A stretch of DNA of 64,000 bases. Origin: Pseudeuparius sepicola (lineage: Eukaryota; Arthropoda; Insecta; Coleoptera; Anthribidae). The position numbers were made by a program, and so were the translations under genes. Of the stretch, positions 47,879 through 60,699 are shown piece after piece (position 1 is the stretch's first letter; each line of letters begins with the position of its first letter). The notes below the pieces were generated by a model that was not told where the DNA came from, ran no database searches, and worked only from the letters and a program-made list of their open reading frames with translations. Location of the stretch: the NCBI GenBank assembly GCA_963920635.1, contig OY987299.1:127717373-127781372 (forward strand), given 5' to 3'.

Positions 47879-48719
47879 CTACTTGGTCTTTTATTACAAA
47901 AAAATTGAATATAGTTTCGTCATTAGGGTAATATCCACTATTTCACAAAATAGGTACGTACCTACCTTTCCTTTCTCCACGAATCTGATATTTCATTACG
48001 AATAGCGTGGTATATGAACCCCACCTTTATTAAAACGTAGGTTAGCTCGATGTACGACATATATTACGTCGTGTTCCCTATACTTACCCGGGAAGGTCGT
48101 CTATATAAATTTCAACTTTATTAGAAATATTAAGGTATGACCCCATTTATACCGATTTAAACTGATCCCTAAATCTTTCCGTTCTACGGCTACGATTTCT
48201 CGCTGCCCTATTAAAATTTACGCTCCCTACCTAAAACGTGTTAGTGTTCCGAGGAAATAACTTATGACGTGAGTGGGATGGGAATGCAAAATTTTAACCG
48301 GTTCCTCGAAAAATGGCCCTCGTGTGCAAGGAGGAATGCTGAGGACAGATTCTACACTGAAAAATCAGAGAATGTTACATAAATTCACCAAGATACGACT
48401 GTCAAAAGCTATCACCACTACTTGTTTATGTTCCTTAAAGATCGTTACATCTAATTTTACTGAAAGCTGATATCTGAAAGATGAGATGTGCCCAACTTTG
48501 GTTAACCAAAGTCACTACTAACTGGAATGTGTGAACAGGTTTTCATTGAAGAAACAAATAGATCTCTGGATACAAGAGTGGTCTAACATAAATAAAATGA
48601 CCAAAAAAGAAGTGTTCTTAAAATCAAGAATATTAGAACATGAAGTGTAAGAATTTCAAATAAGCTAACCGTAATATATACATGTAGAAAATAAACAAAT
48701 ACCTATTTAGGCAACCCAG
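47879..48719. other. Intergenic spacer, no gene seen
   Basis: AT-rich to mixed composition; no recognised feature. Confidence 0.4.
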
Positions 48720-50530
48720 CCCAAGCAACATTTTTAGTCGCCGTTACGTTCCGGCGACTTTTGTTTGCAACTTTAAAGTTGTGATTACTACTGATAGGAA
48801 CGTAATTACTACGTTCCTATTACGTCCCTGCGACCAAAATGGGGAACATTTTGAGGGTAATAGATACGTAACGGCGACCACCTAGCAACTTACACCGCGC
48901 TTACGTTCCGGCAACGTGGTGGAGACGTAGCGGCGTGGTCACCGCTACTTTGTTGGATTTGTTTGCTTCTTTACATTCGCGTCCTCGCTTTGTCTTTGTC
49001 TAACTAATTAAAAAGTATTCTAGCCCAGCATCTTCCGTCATTTTTCAATAACCGTGGAAAATGGAAGTATCTAATATTTATTTTTAACTTATGTCTGTGA
49101 ATAATGGTAGGTATAAGAAAGGTATTAATTTGCTGATTTATTTCTCGTTGCTAGATTCAAAAAACTAAAACGATTGAAAATTTTCTGTCAAATATGACGT
49201 TGATAGATTGAAAAGTAACAACGCGCCCTCTCAAAATGCATGTTTTAACACTTTTTTGTCGGGAGGATAAATTACGGAAATGTGCGAAATTACCTAAAAA
49301 TACTGAAAAATGCTTTTTTAATGTTTCTATAAGTTATACGAGTTCATTTTTGCTCAATTTTCTCTTTTTTGGGACAATTTTGAAAAAATAACTATTTCAG
49401 TACCAAAGGAACTTGACATTTGATATTAATGGCGTCTATCATTTTATAAGAAAATATGGCGTAATTTCCAGTAATTACTTCTAAGTATTATTTACCTTAA
49501 AATGGGTGTTTGAAGGCTTTGCCACTTAACTGGTAGTAACGGCAACTAGACTTTTTCTCACTTTAAGGTAATTCCTACCTTTAAGACGAAAATTAGTTTT
49601 AGATATTTTAAACTCTAAAGTCCTAATTACTACAAGAGAACTTCAAAGTTCCAGAAGCCTCGTTTAAGTTCCGAATGCTACTACTAGGTTCCATTTGGAA
49701 CTTTAACCTATAATTTTTATATGTGAGTGTTGTTTTCAGCCGGTGTATGTTTCGTGCTACAATTTGAAATGTTGATATTTAAAATTGTAGCCACTCAAGA
49801 GAAGCGTTTTGTAATTTTGTATTGAAGACAAATGCTCGTGTTTCGATTCGTTTCATCGAACTGCTGCTTTAATTTTCTATAAAATGTGAATGTGTGTCTA
49901 TAATTTTTCTTCTTTCTAATGGCTGACATTTTCATCACTTCGCAAAAACGACCCAATCCTTCAAACGATTGTAAGGAACTAAATGTAGTTTCCATTTTGG
50001 TCCCTATAGAAGTGACAGTTACTTCAAAGTATTTTTTTGTAGTAATTGGAACTTTCTAGTAATTTTAAAATGGAGTGAGAAGTAAAACTTACCATACAGT
50101 AGTTTTCTCGAGTAGCGGGAAAGTTAATTTCACTTTAAACATGACTATATAGTTCCGTAACTTTGGAGGTATTCCTAAAGTCGCGAAGATGTAGAAGTTA
50201 CTTTCACCGTTACCATAAAGTAATGAAAACTTTAAAGTGATAAACAAGTAACACAACAAAGTAATTGTGACCATATTGAATATAACTTTAGAGTTAACGT
50301 GACTTTAACGTAATTTTGCATAGTAACAATTCCGTTCCAGATACTTCAAAAACTACTTAGAAGTACTGTAACATAAAGTTCCAACTTGTAGTAATAATTA
50401 CTACGTAATTACTCATACTTTCTCAATACAAGTAATAAAAACTAATAAGTCTGTTTTTAAGTAATAATTACGTAATAACTACTTGTTCACAGTTCCCATC
50501 TCAGTTACTGCAACTTTAATGCTGCTTGGG
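48720..50530. mobile_element. MITE with CCCAAGCARCATT ends and dense internal palindromes
   Basis: The left end CCCAAGCAACATTTTTAG and the right end (complement) CCCAAGCAGCATTAAAG match. AG flanks both sides, too short to prove a duplication. The inside is packed with AACTTTAAAGTT, GTAATTACTACGTAATTAC and AAGTTCC words. No gene. Confidence 0.7.
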
Positions 50531-50962
50531 AGTGTGGTTCCAAACATTAGGCTGCATTAGGCTCCTTTTACAGTTTTAAGTGATCTCAAATCGATTCCGA
50601 ATCACTTTGAGATCACATCAGCTGACATCGAGTGTTCCTTTTCCAAATGTTCAGTTGATTATGAAGTGATCAGTTTACGCAGCAAATCGATTTTTATGTA
50701 ATTTGTGTTGGTTTTGAGTGTTTCTGGGGTTAAGGTGGTGAAAAATATTGAAAAATGCATTCAAGGGTTAGATTATAGATAACGTGGTCGTACACTGTTC
50801 CATTTACCAATAAAAAATCAATTCACTAACAGATCACTTCATGTTCATTTCACTTCAAATTTTGTTCTTACCTGTAATAATTCGAAAGGCATTGGCAACT
50901 TTATACGTCATTGTTCACAGATAACTTTAGGGGCAAAGTAACAACAGTTAATACACCACTTG
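50531..50962. other. Spacer, no gene seen
   Basis: Contains a local inverted pair (TGATCTCAAATCGATT and TTTGAGATCACATCA near 50580-50620). Nothing else recognised. Confidence 0.4.
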
Positions 50963-52501
50963 CACAGTGAAAAATCAGGTTTTAAATTTGACAGTAAAAG
51001 TGGTCTTTATAAGTCCACACCATATCTGGTAAATTTTACACCTTCTTTTTTGTTCAATTTTGGTCAAAATGGTGTAATTTATTTTATTTGGTATTTAAAA
51101 TTAACACCGTGTTGTGTAACTTTTACACACAATTTGGTCAAAATATTGTAATTTAAATTATTTGGTATTTCCATTTTCTTCTTTTATTTGTCTTATAGTT
51201 TTACATATATAGGTACTTAATTTTAAAGCAATTTCAAATGTCATTGATAAGTACAAATTAAGGAAATGTGTTATTTGTAAAAATAAAATGAAACTAAAAG
51301 ATAAAGAAGCTGTATGAACCAGGCATAATATGTGCCTGGTCTTAGATTTAAATTATTTGTAGGAAATAATAAACTGTAAAAATACAGAAAATACATTATT
51401 TCAGTTTCAATATATGAATGATTCCTTACAAATAGGTATAAAAAGATCAACATTTCCTTTCTTAAAGTTATAAATAAATATTAATTCTCCCAGCCAAAAA
51501 TATTTGGTTATAAAAAATGTATATATAATATCGTACGAATTTGTAAGAAATGTGTGCCTATAACCACAAACACAAGAAATGCTTTATGTTAGGTTACTTA
51601 TACTTATACCGCAAAAGAGCATTTTCTTACAAATTTGTTCGATATTTTGATGCGACCAAACTATTTCGTACAAATTCTCATACAATGTACTTAAGTAACT
51701 GTTGCCTTACAGAACTGTCCGTGTGAGATAGAAACAAACTGCAAACGTTGTGACACAGCGATTTAGTTAGATAGGCCTGTTCTCACAAGTGCAAGCAGGT
51801 CCAAACTAAATCAGAGCCAATCAGCAGGCATCAGAACAGTCAAATAATTTAACATCCGTCAATCAGATTCGCTACTGGTTTCTGATATCGGTGAGAACAA
51901 ACTCATATCAACACAGTCGATGAGTATAGGTTAGGGGCTATCACCTCGGCTATCACATAGTACCTTTCGTCGCCACATCTGCATATTCGCCTGTCGTTTT
52001 AATCCATCTGACTTCACTATGAAATTTTACTTTACATAACAACACCATTTTTGCACTAGCGGTCGATAAAATCACTTTTATACCTATTATATGCGCCACG
52101 CGGTCGGGTCACACGTCAGACAAACTGATAAGCTCCGTGGCGCAACATGTTCGACAAACGACTGATGCCATAGCTTCGATTTCCCAAGATTTTACACCCG
52201 TAATTGGCGATATGCCTTCCCCCTCTCATCACCCTTTTACGAAATTGTGTTAATACGTTTAATTTAACACCGAATGGCGTTAAGGAACACCGAGTGGTGT
52301 GAACAAACACGAAGGCGTGTTAGAATTATAAAAAAATTACACCTCTAAGTGTTAAAATTAACGAATTTGTTGTAGTGTGAATTTTACCAAACGAGGTTTG
52401 GTTAAGATATTTGAAATCCACCAATTTTAGTGTTAGTTTTTCACCGAATTTCTTCCACCACTTACACGAAGAGTGTTTACACCGATTTTTTTTACTCTGT
52501 G
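50963..52501 (-). mobile_element. CACAGTAAAAAAATC-ended DNA element, copy 2 (inverted)
   Basis: Reverse-complement homologue of copy 1, about 1.54 kb, so it has internal deletions. Ends CACAGTGAAAAATCAGG and CACCGATTTTTTTTACTCTG. The TA duplication is not preserved. The AACAC/GTGTT palindrome cluster is retained near 52240-52325. Confidence 0.82.
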
Positions 52502-53539
52502 TCCATGTTCTCCGCAAGCAGCTCAAGTGAAGTACATCCTGCCATCGCTCCCTCTAACTAATCCCCTCCGCAACCATCGCCAAACTTTCGTTAATAAACG
52601 CCCCGATATATCTATCGACCATAAATCTACCGGACGAAGTTTCTCCTTCCCCGTCTTAGCACTTTCTTATCGGCGGAAAGCTGCTCGCAGCGCGGCTAGC
52701 AGCCGCACGCCTCGCTGATCACGGTTTGGAGACCGGCTGCGTGGCCGTGTAGTTTTTGTTTGTTTCGCCCACCCTTCCGGCCGAGGGAGCAACGGGGTTT
52801 TTGCTCTGCTGGCTATTGGAAATGAATAAAGTTGGTGGGTTTTGGAAACTTGAAAGTTAATGCTCGTGGGCTGGAAAGGGTCCAGGTTAATGAGAGGTTA
52901 CCTTGAAGGTAAGTTTGTGCAGCAACCATTAACTCTTTACATTAGCGAACGTTAATCATATCAGTTGTAAGACATGTGGAGAGGAAAGCAACAGTAGATT
53001 CGCTATGTCCGTTCTAGGCCATGTTCCCCATAAGGCAAAAACGCAGTGATTTCGTGACCGAACTCATTTGCATGGAACGTCATAAAACCCATCAAGGGTG
53101 ACTTGGAAGTGGATAGTTTGGTCACAAAACTCTTACGTTTCTGGATAATGGAAACTTACATTAGTAAAATAGTACCTGGCATTAAAGGGTGAAATACATT
53201 TGGAATTGTCAAAGTATATAATGTGGTTGTCGATTTGTATATGCACGCACCTGTTTCTTTCCTCGGATCGAAAATCTAAAAATCGCACAGGAAATTGAAA
53301 AAGCGCCCCTGTTGACTTTCCGCAAAGCGTCCATTATACGCCGGGGCCGCCCCTCGACTCGAACCTCGAAATGCGTTTACGATGGGAGATCCACGCGGCG
53401 CGCGAAAAAAAAACTTCGCAATAAAACAGGGGAAGTTGCGCCAGAAGTTGCGGGAGTTTAATCGGATGAATCGCGCTCTGTGCCGCATACAATATAGAAG
53501 ATCGTGGATTTACTACGGTTACAGTTACTGCGAATTTTT
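52502..53539. other. Intergenic; GC-rich at about 52540-52810 and 53270-53510
   Basis: Several overlapping frames of 66-104 codons lie in the GC-rich parts with no domain; not called. Confidence 0.35.
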
Positions 53540-53555
53540 TTTGTGACTTTTGGTA

Positions 53556-53795
53556 TTTACGCGATGTTCCGACGCAAGTTTTGACGTTTACGTGACGTTT
53601 ATGAGACGTGTACGTGACGTTTACGTTTGCGTGACGTTTTCGCGGCATTTAAGTGACGTTACATTACGTTCACGTGAGGATAAGTGACGTTTTCGCGACG
53701 TTTACGTGACGTTACTTGACGTTACGTGACGTTTACGTGACGTTCTAGCGACGTTTACGTGACGTTTACGAGACTTTTACGTGACGTTTACGAGG
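53556..53795. repeat. Tandem TGACGT (CRE half-site) array
   Basis: About a dozen copies of TGACGTT in ACGTGACGTTT-like units of 11-14 bases, degenerate. TGACGT is the half-site of CREB/ATF factors. It may be a minisatellite or a regulatory array. Confidence 0.75.
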
Positions 53796-55146
53796 GGTAG
53801 GAATAACACGGGGTTAGTGGGCTTGTACCCACGTAACTTATCTACTCTATTATGTTCTCTCTTTCAGATCCAGATCATAGCACTCCCCTCCCCATCTTTA
53901 ATTAGACGGCAAGATGGGGTGAAGCCAAGGCGGTCCCCTTAAAATGGGTTATTAAACCCGCCGACGGAAAAAGAGCGGCCCCGCCCAGCCCGTCCGAGAG
54001 TTACGTCCGCGTTACGCTCCTTTAATGGCCAATTCCGGTGGGGCTGAGTCGGTTTAGGGCGCTGCAAAATAGATAATGGCCTAGGCTTAATCGCCGGGGC
54101 GGTTGTTACCGTCTTGAGTGGCCGCCGATCATCTGGCGTTTGCGGCCGCGGCGAGTGCTTGCTTCGAATAGTTTGTCGACTGCTATTGCTGCTGTGGAGT
54201 GTGGTCGATCAGTTTGCAAGTTTATGGGCTGAAGTTAATTTGGTATCGAGGTCAGGAGAAGAGAGGCGAAGGGAGGCCAAGCGGGGAGGGAAGAGTGAGA
54301 GAGGAGAAGAGATTTTTAATGTTTCTCGTCAGTTTGAACCCGCCTTCATCCAACAAGTTCAGTTGTAATTGAGTAACGTCTTGGTATATCTAAATCCTGC
54401 TCCCTGTCAATTGTTGCCGGTGCTGTTTAAATAGTGCTTGAAATTCGGTGTGGTATGAGATAAAACATGGCATTTTCCAATGCGGAGATGTCAGTAAATT
54501 ATCAGAAAAGGTGACAATCTATGCAGCGAATTACACGGATATCTTTTCAAGAAATAATTACCTGAAGGTATAGCAAGTCGTCGCTTCCGTAATAAAGTAA
54601 TCTCATGACCAATATCTCCCAAACTGTCTACAAAATTCGGAGGAAATTAATTTTCTGCAGGCGTTTTTTAACATAGCTTCATAGCAGTGCTTTTGGTGTC
54701 CATTTGAAATTTCTGTACTAGTAAAACAATCACCCCGTATGAATAACGCGCTCATGTCCAAATACTGAAGGCTTTCATGCGGGGATTTTATATTTTTATG
54801 CATTTTCGCCGTGCGTGTGCCGGTCAGCTGAACTAATGGAAACTAATATTTATTTAACGGAAATTGATTTTAGAGAAATCGTTTTTAAAATTTGCAGCTG
54901 GCACGGAAATTTTTTTTTGTGGTAGGTACATTTGAACAAATCTGGAATGAACTATGTAAATTTGTTATTTTAGCATTTAACTGCATTATTAATTGAGAAA
55001 TGGAGTATTAAGAATGTTTTGTAGTTGACCCATATTATTGGTATAGCAAACTTTGAACTCAACAACTTGAACTTGACAGAAGTATTTTGAGACTAGCAGT
55101 TTTAAAATACACAAACGGAATAGTTTATTGGCAATAATTATTTTAC
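53796..55146. other. Intergenic; GC-rich island at about 53930-54200
   Basis: An 84-codon frame at 54114-54368 is low-complexity (Arg/Glu-rich) and not called. The rest is AT-rich. Confidence 0.35.
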
Positions 55147-55148
55147 TG

Positions 55149-55390
55149 TAAAGGATGTTTTAGTGGAATATCAGGTAAAGGATATCAAGTGGAAAAAATG
55201 CACTCCTGCCGGGACTCGAACCCGGGACTCCTACTGTGGTCGTAGGCACTTTAACCAACTAAGCTACCGGAGATACGGGTTCCATCGGCTAGGTGTTATT
55301 TATTCCAATTGATATAAGTTAGTAGCGGTGAGATGTAGAAGATTTCCGCGTCTTCTACAGCTACTAGATATGCCACTAAGACATCCTTTA
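55149..55390. mobile_element. TIR-bounded 242-bp element carrying a tRNA-like sequence
   Basis: Ends TAAAGGATGTTTTAGTGGAA and (complement) TAAAGGATGTCTTAGTGGCA match over 24 bases with two mismatches. TA lies at both edges. Inside are the tRNA-like sequence (55202-55273) and a hairpin GTAGAAGA-TTTCCGCG-TCTTCTAC near 55336-55359. Confidence 0.75.
55202..55273 (-). tRNA. tRNA-like sequence (CCA anticodon-like loop), probably not a working tRNA
   Basis: On the minus strand it folds as a cloverleaf. The D arm is TAGCTTAGTTGG (matches the Pol III A box), the anticodon stem CCTAC/GTAGG closes a loop GACCACA with CCA in anticodon position, and the T arm is CCGGG-TTCGAGT-CCCGG with a perfect B box. 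Against function: position 33 is A instead of the invariant U, and the acceptor stem has two mismatches. Likely a tRNA-derived transcription unit captured by or part of the small element. Confidence 0.65.
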
Positions 55391-55392
55391 TT

Positions 55393-56288
55393 GTTTATAA
55401 TTACAGGTACTAAAAATATTTCTTTATTATCTAACTGTGACTAGTATAGGTATGTTGTTGGAAGCCGTACCATCTTGATCTCTTTAATGTGATCTAGTGA
55501 AGGAGGCAAATCCACTTCAGCCTTTCGAAGTTTCGTTCTTGAATCACTGAAAATTCTGTTCCACATAAGAAGTGGGTCTCGTATTTGTCATATGAATTTT
55601 TTAGTAAGCGTGTCGCAAATAAGTAAGGACTCGCCTGTTATCGACCGGTCCATTTCTTTGTTGAAAGTGGTACGTACGGATTATCTTTTTCAAATAAGAA
55701 ATAGATGAATCATAGATAGATATGGGATGGATAGACACCTTTTTTCTCTAGTTTAATAAGTGTGTTTTCTTCTTTCTCAATTTGAGAACAAACTTGCCTT
55801 AGTACCCGAATTCCTCTAACCCCTGTTGGCCTTCTAGGACCGTACAATCACCAATCCACCCCCAAACTTCCACATTATTCAACGGGACAAACTCGTTCTT
55901 CCAATCGGCCAACTTAATTGATGTTTAACTCGGTTAATCGTCGATTAACTCTGTTAACAATCCCGACGGGTTATATCGCCAACCGAAACTGTAAGTTGGC
56001 GCATGGGTGCCCGATGAGGCGCGAGATCGGGTCCTAAGGATTTCCGGGGTGTATGGGATTAACTAGTTTTGGATGGCTCGCCTGGCTTTGCATGCGGAGT
56101 GCTTGGGAGTTGGGAACATACCTAGGCAGTCAAAAGCATAGACAGTAGGTATACAAAATTTTTGAACTGCGAGCGGAACAAAACTCTAAAGTATTAGGAT
56201 ACTTCCTACTTTTCGTCGGCCCCAGGAGGGTTATAGTCTACAACACTCGTATCCGTGGAAATTTCTCTCAATTTCTCTTGAAATAAAT
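55393..56288. other. Intergenic; GC-richer island at about 55800-56090
   Basis: The island includes TTAATCGTCGATTAACTC-like palindromic text. No gene. Confidence 0.35.
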
Positions 56289-56459
56289 ATTATTGCTAGA
56301 GTAACCCAAATATATGCAAGTCGGAACCCTAAAAATATGCGCATAAATACGCAAATAATTTAGTCAAAATATGCAGGAAAATGTTGAAAATATGCAATTA
56401 AGAAATACCTTAAAAATATAAATGTATTGTTTCCTTTACAAATAAACATATATAATGTA

Positions 56460-57640
56460 CAGCGTGTCCCAAATAGTTTGTCCTACCCCCCGGATCTCAG
56501 AAACCGTAAGAGATACGAAAAAAAATTGAATACAAAAGATGTAAGGTTGGCAGTGGACGTAACCTATCTTTTATTTTCACATATACAGGGCGATTCGTAT
56601 TTGCAGGACAAAAATAAAATACTTAGATTTTGACAACTGCATTAATCCTTTGCAATATTGGCATTCTCCATGAAATTTTCTACAGAACAGTTTTTTTGTT
56701 TCGTATTTTGTATGCAGCGTTGCCAAGATATCAAATTTTTCTTGAAATTTAGGGACTTTGTGGAGGTTATGGAAACTGAATTCATTCAGGTGAGAAGGTT
56801 TTATCAAGCAAGCCATAACTATTTTTCCAGACAGTGGCAGAAATAATTGTCATTTTAGATAATACGGGAAATAAAATTCCTATACCCGTATACAGTATGT
56901 CCACGGATAGACATCCCAAGAGGACAAATGGATCAAAAATTTCATTTTTCGACAAAAAGTCATTCTTGATAAAAGTTTCTGCTTCTCGAAAAAAATATGG
57001 TCCACGAAGAGAATACAGGGTGTCCAAAAAATACAAAAACATAAAATGCGATCAAGAATAAACTGCCTTTATTTTTTAAAATATCAAAAACTTTTACTTA
57101 GAAAAGTTGTTTAAAATTAAAAGATGTGTCCGATTGTCACTTTTCAAACAAATCAGCCAACTCCGATTTTTTTGATTTCCAAGTGTGAAATTCCTTTGTT
57201 TTTAAAAATATCAAAAATATTTATTTAGAAAAGTTGTTTATAATTAAAAGACGTGTCAGAGGGTAATTTTTTACCCATTTAAGTCAAAGTCGTCCGATTT
57301 GCTTAAAAAGTTACAATAAGACAAGTCTTTTAATTCTAAACAACTTTTCTAAATAAATATTTTTGATATTTTTAAAAACAAAGGAATTTCACACTTGGAA
57401 ACAAAAAAACGGCTGTGTAGAAAATTTCATGGAGAATGCCAGTATTCCAAAGGATTAATGCAGTTGTCAAAATCTAAGTATTTTATTTTTGTCCTACAAA
57501 TACGAATCGCCCTGTATATGTGAAAATAAAAGACAGGTTACGTCCACTGCCAACCTTACAACTTTTGTATTCAAGTTTTTTTCGTATCTCTTACGGTTTC
57601 TGAGATCCAGGGGGTAGGACAAACTATTTGGGACACGCTG
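56460..57640. mobile_element. Foldback MITE nested in the hAT element
   Basis: Begins CAGCGTGTCCCAAATAGTTT and ends with its complement; TA at 56458-56459 and 57641-57642. Arms of several hundred bases (including AAGTATTTTATTTTTGTCCT and its mirror). A further ATACAGGGTGTCC end in the middle (about 57014) suggests another element inside. Confidence 0.87.
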
Positions 57641-57774
57641 TACATTACAAAATTCTAAATGCATGCATACATAGTAAAAGTAACAATATTTTATTTTAAG
57701 CTTTCTATATACAGGGTGATTGAACTAAATCTAAATATGCATTTATCAGAAGTTATAAAAATCAGGTTGAAATT

Positions 57775-58460
57775 TAGTTGTAAAAACAATAAACCACTAA
57801 ATGTTGCTCGAAATTCTCAATTAAAGAATATAAATATTTATAAATGGAGAAACTCCTTTCCACATAAACCGATGTAAGAGTGGCGCTTCTAAAATTGCTC
57901 ACTATCACAGGATCCAAATCGATGGCTTCGGTAAAATCTTCCTTTAAAATATTTGCTACTTAGCTAAGAAACTGAAACCCACTATTTTCCATCACATTTC
58001 TAAATTTTTGAAATATTTTGTCCCCAATTTTACCTGTGACATTTTGAAAAGCAACCTCACATTGTTTTACCAGTTTTACACTTCGGGTTAATGGAAAATT
58101 AGATTCCTCCATTTGTGTTATTGTTTTAGAAAGAAAGCTATAATTTTCTTTTAAAAAGGAAAGTTGTTTCTTTATTTCCTTGTTTTCGAATAGTTGTTTA
58201 ACATCTGTAAGGGACTGGGAAGATTCGTTCGAAAATTCTGAAATTAGATCTTTCAGTTGGCAAAAATTCTCGTAATAAAAAAATGCAGCTTCCAACCAAG
58301 TGCCCCATCTTGTAATAACAGGTTGAGGTGGAAGAGGAGTGTTTGGTAGTTTTTATTTGTAGAACTGAACCCTTATAGACGCTTTAAGGAAGACTTTTTT
58401 CATGTGGGAAATTAAACTATTTACAAGCGGAAAATGTTTCCTAATTTCACAATATGCCAT
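57775..58460 (-). pseudogene. hAT transposase, decayed C-terminal half
   Basis: Read on the minus strand: an upstream part near 58450-58360, an in-frame TAA before the conserved TRWGTW motif (about 58315), then EAAFFYYENFCQLKDLISEF and about 100 more residues to a stop at 57960. Beyond it the homology goes on with VERSFSIYKYLYS near 57855 and ENFEQHLVVYCFYN, the C-terminal dimerisation part. The N-terminal zinc finger and first catalytic region are gone. Not functional. It belongs to a different hAT lineage from the copies at 4.6 and 63.4 kb. Confidence 0.85.
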
Positions 58461-58560
58461 ATTTTAAGGATATATGCAAATATTTAAAAAGATGCATATA
58501 ATATGCTAAATATGCACAATATGCATGTTGGATATTTGGATTAGGTACTCTAATTATTGC

Positions 58561-60699
58561 TATATATAACATATTTAAAATTTCTATTTTCTACAATAAA
58601 AATGCCTTGTATCGTAAAACAGCTCATCTCTGTCTTTGCACTATTATTTAGATCTAGTCGTTCATAGCCCTCTCGCTCTCGTGTTCTGAAAGTCAGTAAT
58701 GATGCTCATACAAAGGTAGACAATACTTTCCGATGCAACGAAAAAGTTCGCTGCGGAATCTCCTGTTGCAATGGCCGTGCCTTTTGATCAAGTCTCGAGC
58801 ATCCTAATGCACCTAAAGGAGAGTACACTCTGTTCCATGCTTTCGTTATGTCACTGTATGATGGTAATGCGTTCCACTCCCAGTAGAGCACTCTGAAATC
58901 AGCTATATCTGCATAAAGATTCTTTTTGTTGCAAAAGCCTGTTTTATCTATGGAATGGTGTCTATATTGCAAAGGTAAAGGTGGTCTACGCGAGCAGTAG
59001 ATACCGGTTGACTACAAAGAAACCTTAAAAAGTGTATCTATCAGTAGTGTATGCATAACGTAATTTCACTAAAATCAATAGCCATGAAGTGTAAGGTTTT
59101 GTTTAGGTTTTTAATTACAGCCGGGGTCTCAATCAATGGGCTAGTCTGGTCATATAGAAAACTGCATGCAGGCGAATAGTAGAAGTTTAGTAGACTCCCC
59201 TGGCATATTTCATTTTTGCCAGTTCCTCTTAATTTTTAAATAAAAAATAATCCAAAACTTTAAGGTATTGCTCTTTTTGCTCTCAAAAGATGGCGCTAGA
59301 TACAATCGATACGCTGAAAGTCCTCTGTAACTAAGTTAACACAATCTTCCTAGTTATTATTTGTGAACTGTCTATTTTTTAGAAATCCAACCTGAATATT
59401 TGTTCTTGGTATACTTCAAACATTTCAAACTGAAATAATTTTTATTTTGAGATTTTAGTTTTAACGTTATAACGAGTTTTTATTATTATCTATATCTATT
59501 AAAACCAAAACTGACCTTATTTATCTGCTTACCAAAATAATAAACCTACCTATGTAATATTTATAATGTAGGTAGGTAGGAAACATATATAGAAAAGTCT
59601 ATTATAGGTATATAATCCAAGATTCCTCTCTTGAAGATGTTAGTGATTCGTGTCCTGATTTTTGTGCTGTTTGCTATATCAAGCCAATCATGAATAGTGA
59701 ATGCGAAATACATAATTAATTATCTTTTAATGCAAGTAAATTTAAATACCAAGCTATAATTTTATTGCAATGTATTTTTTTACCCAGCTTGAAGAAAACA
59801 CAATAAATTGAGGAAAATTCTTACAAGGTCCATGTAATCGCCTTCGATTAAAACCTGACGTTCTGCTGCATATTTTTTCACCAAAACTAGCATCTCAAAT
59901 TTCAAAAGAAGAAAAAAAGCATTCTAAAAACCAAGAATTTGTCGAGGTAGAACATAATGACGAGGAAAAATACATAAATAGATAGATCAAATATCCATGA
60001 TACTTAGTATCATGGCACATGTCTATATTTAACTTAACTGCAACTTAACTTAACTTATATGCAAGAATATTTACTAGCTAATCTAATATTAAAAATATAT
60101 CAATTTACCCACCCTTTTACTTTCACTGTTCTATTTTCTGGTGAAAATAGATCTAAATTGTTTATATGTATAATATCAGTGCAACACATCTATTGTCACC
60201 ATAATAGGAATATTGTTGGAATAAGCTTTTTCAAAACTCTACTCCATACTTTCTGTAGCTTATTATTAAACTTCAATAAGCCACTTTCACAAGCACTAAA
60301 AGGAAAATATGTTTTCAAATAAACAAAATATGTATACGGAAATACTGTGGGATTTAAATACTTACATTAATATTTTTAAAAGTTATTAATGAGTAGCTAG
60401 GTACCTACCCTCTAGGCCTTTGTATCAAACAATAGGGAGACTTGAAGCAAACATTTTTATTCTTAGAATCCAGCCTCATCCAGCAGATAGCAGGTAATCA
60501 TAGTTTAAGCTGCCATGCTGTCATACTGTCAGCCCACAAATCACTAACCAATTAGGTACCCTGAAGTTGCCACAATCAACGGTTTTGATACAGACCCATG
60601 ATGTCGATAACAAAGATTACTACTACCTTAAATATCTTAAGGTATTTTCAAAATTCTAAGATTGTGGATATTTATCTAGATGACTGTAATTCACCATTG
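58561..60699. other. AT-rich intergenic, no gene seen
   Basis: Short frames only; TAGGTA runs near 59560-59610. Confidence 0.4.

Larger units (their letters stand above)
56297..58552 (-). mobile_element. hAT transposon with 8-bp TSD and nested foldback element
   Basis: Ends TAGAGTAACCCAAATATATG and (complement) TAGAGTACCTAATCCAAATA are flanked by the exact 8-bp duplication ATTATTGC at 56289-56296 and 58553-58560. Both subterminal regions are dense in ATATGCA/TATGC words. A decayed transposase lies on the minus strand, and 1181 bases are a later foldback insertion. Confidence 0.9.
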
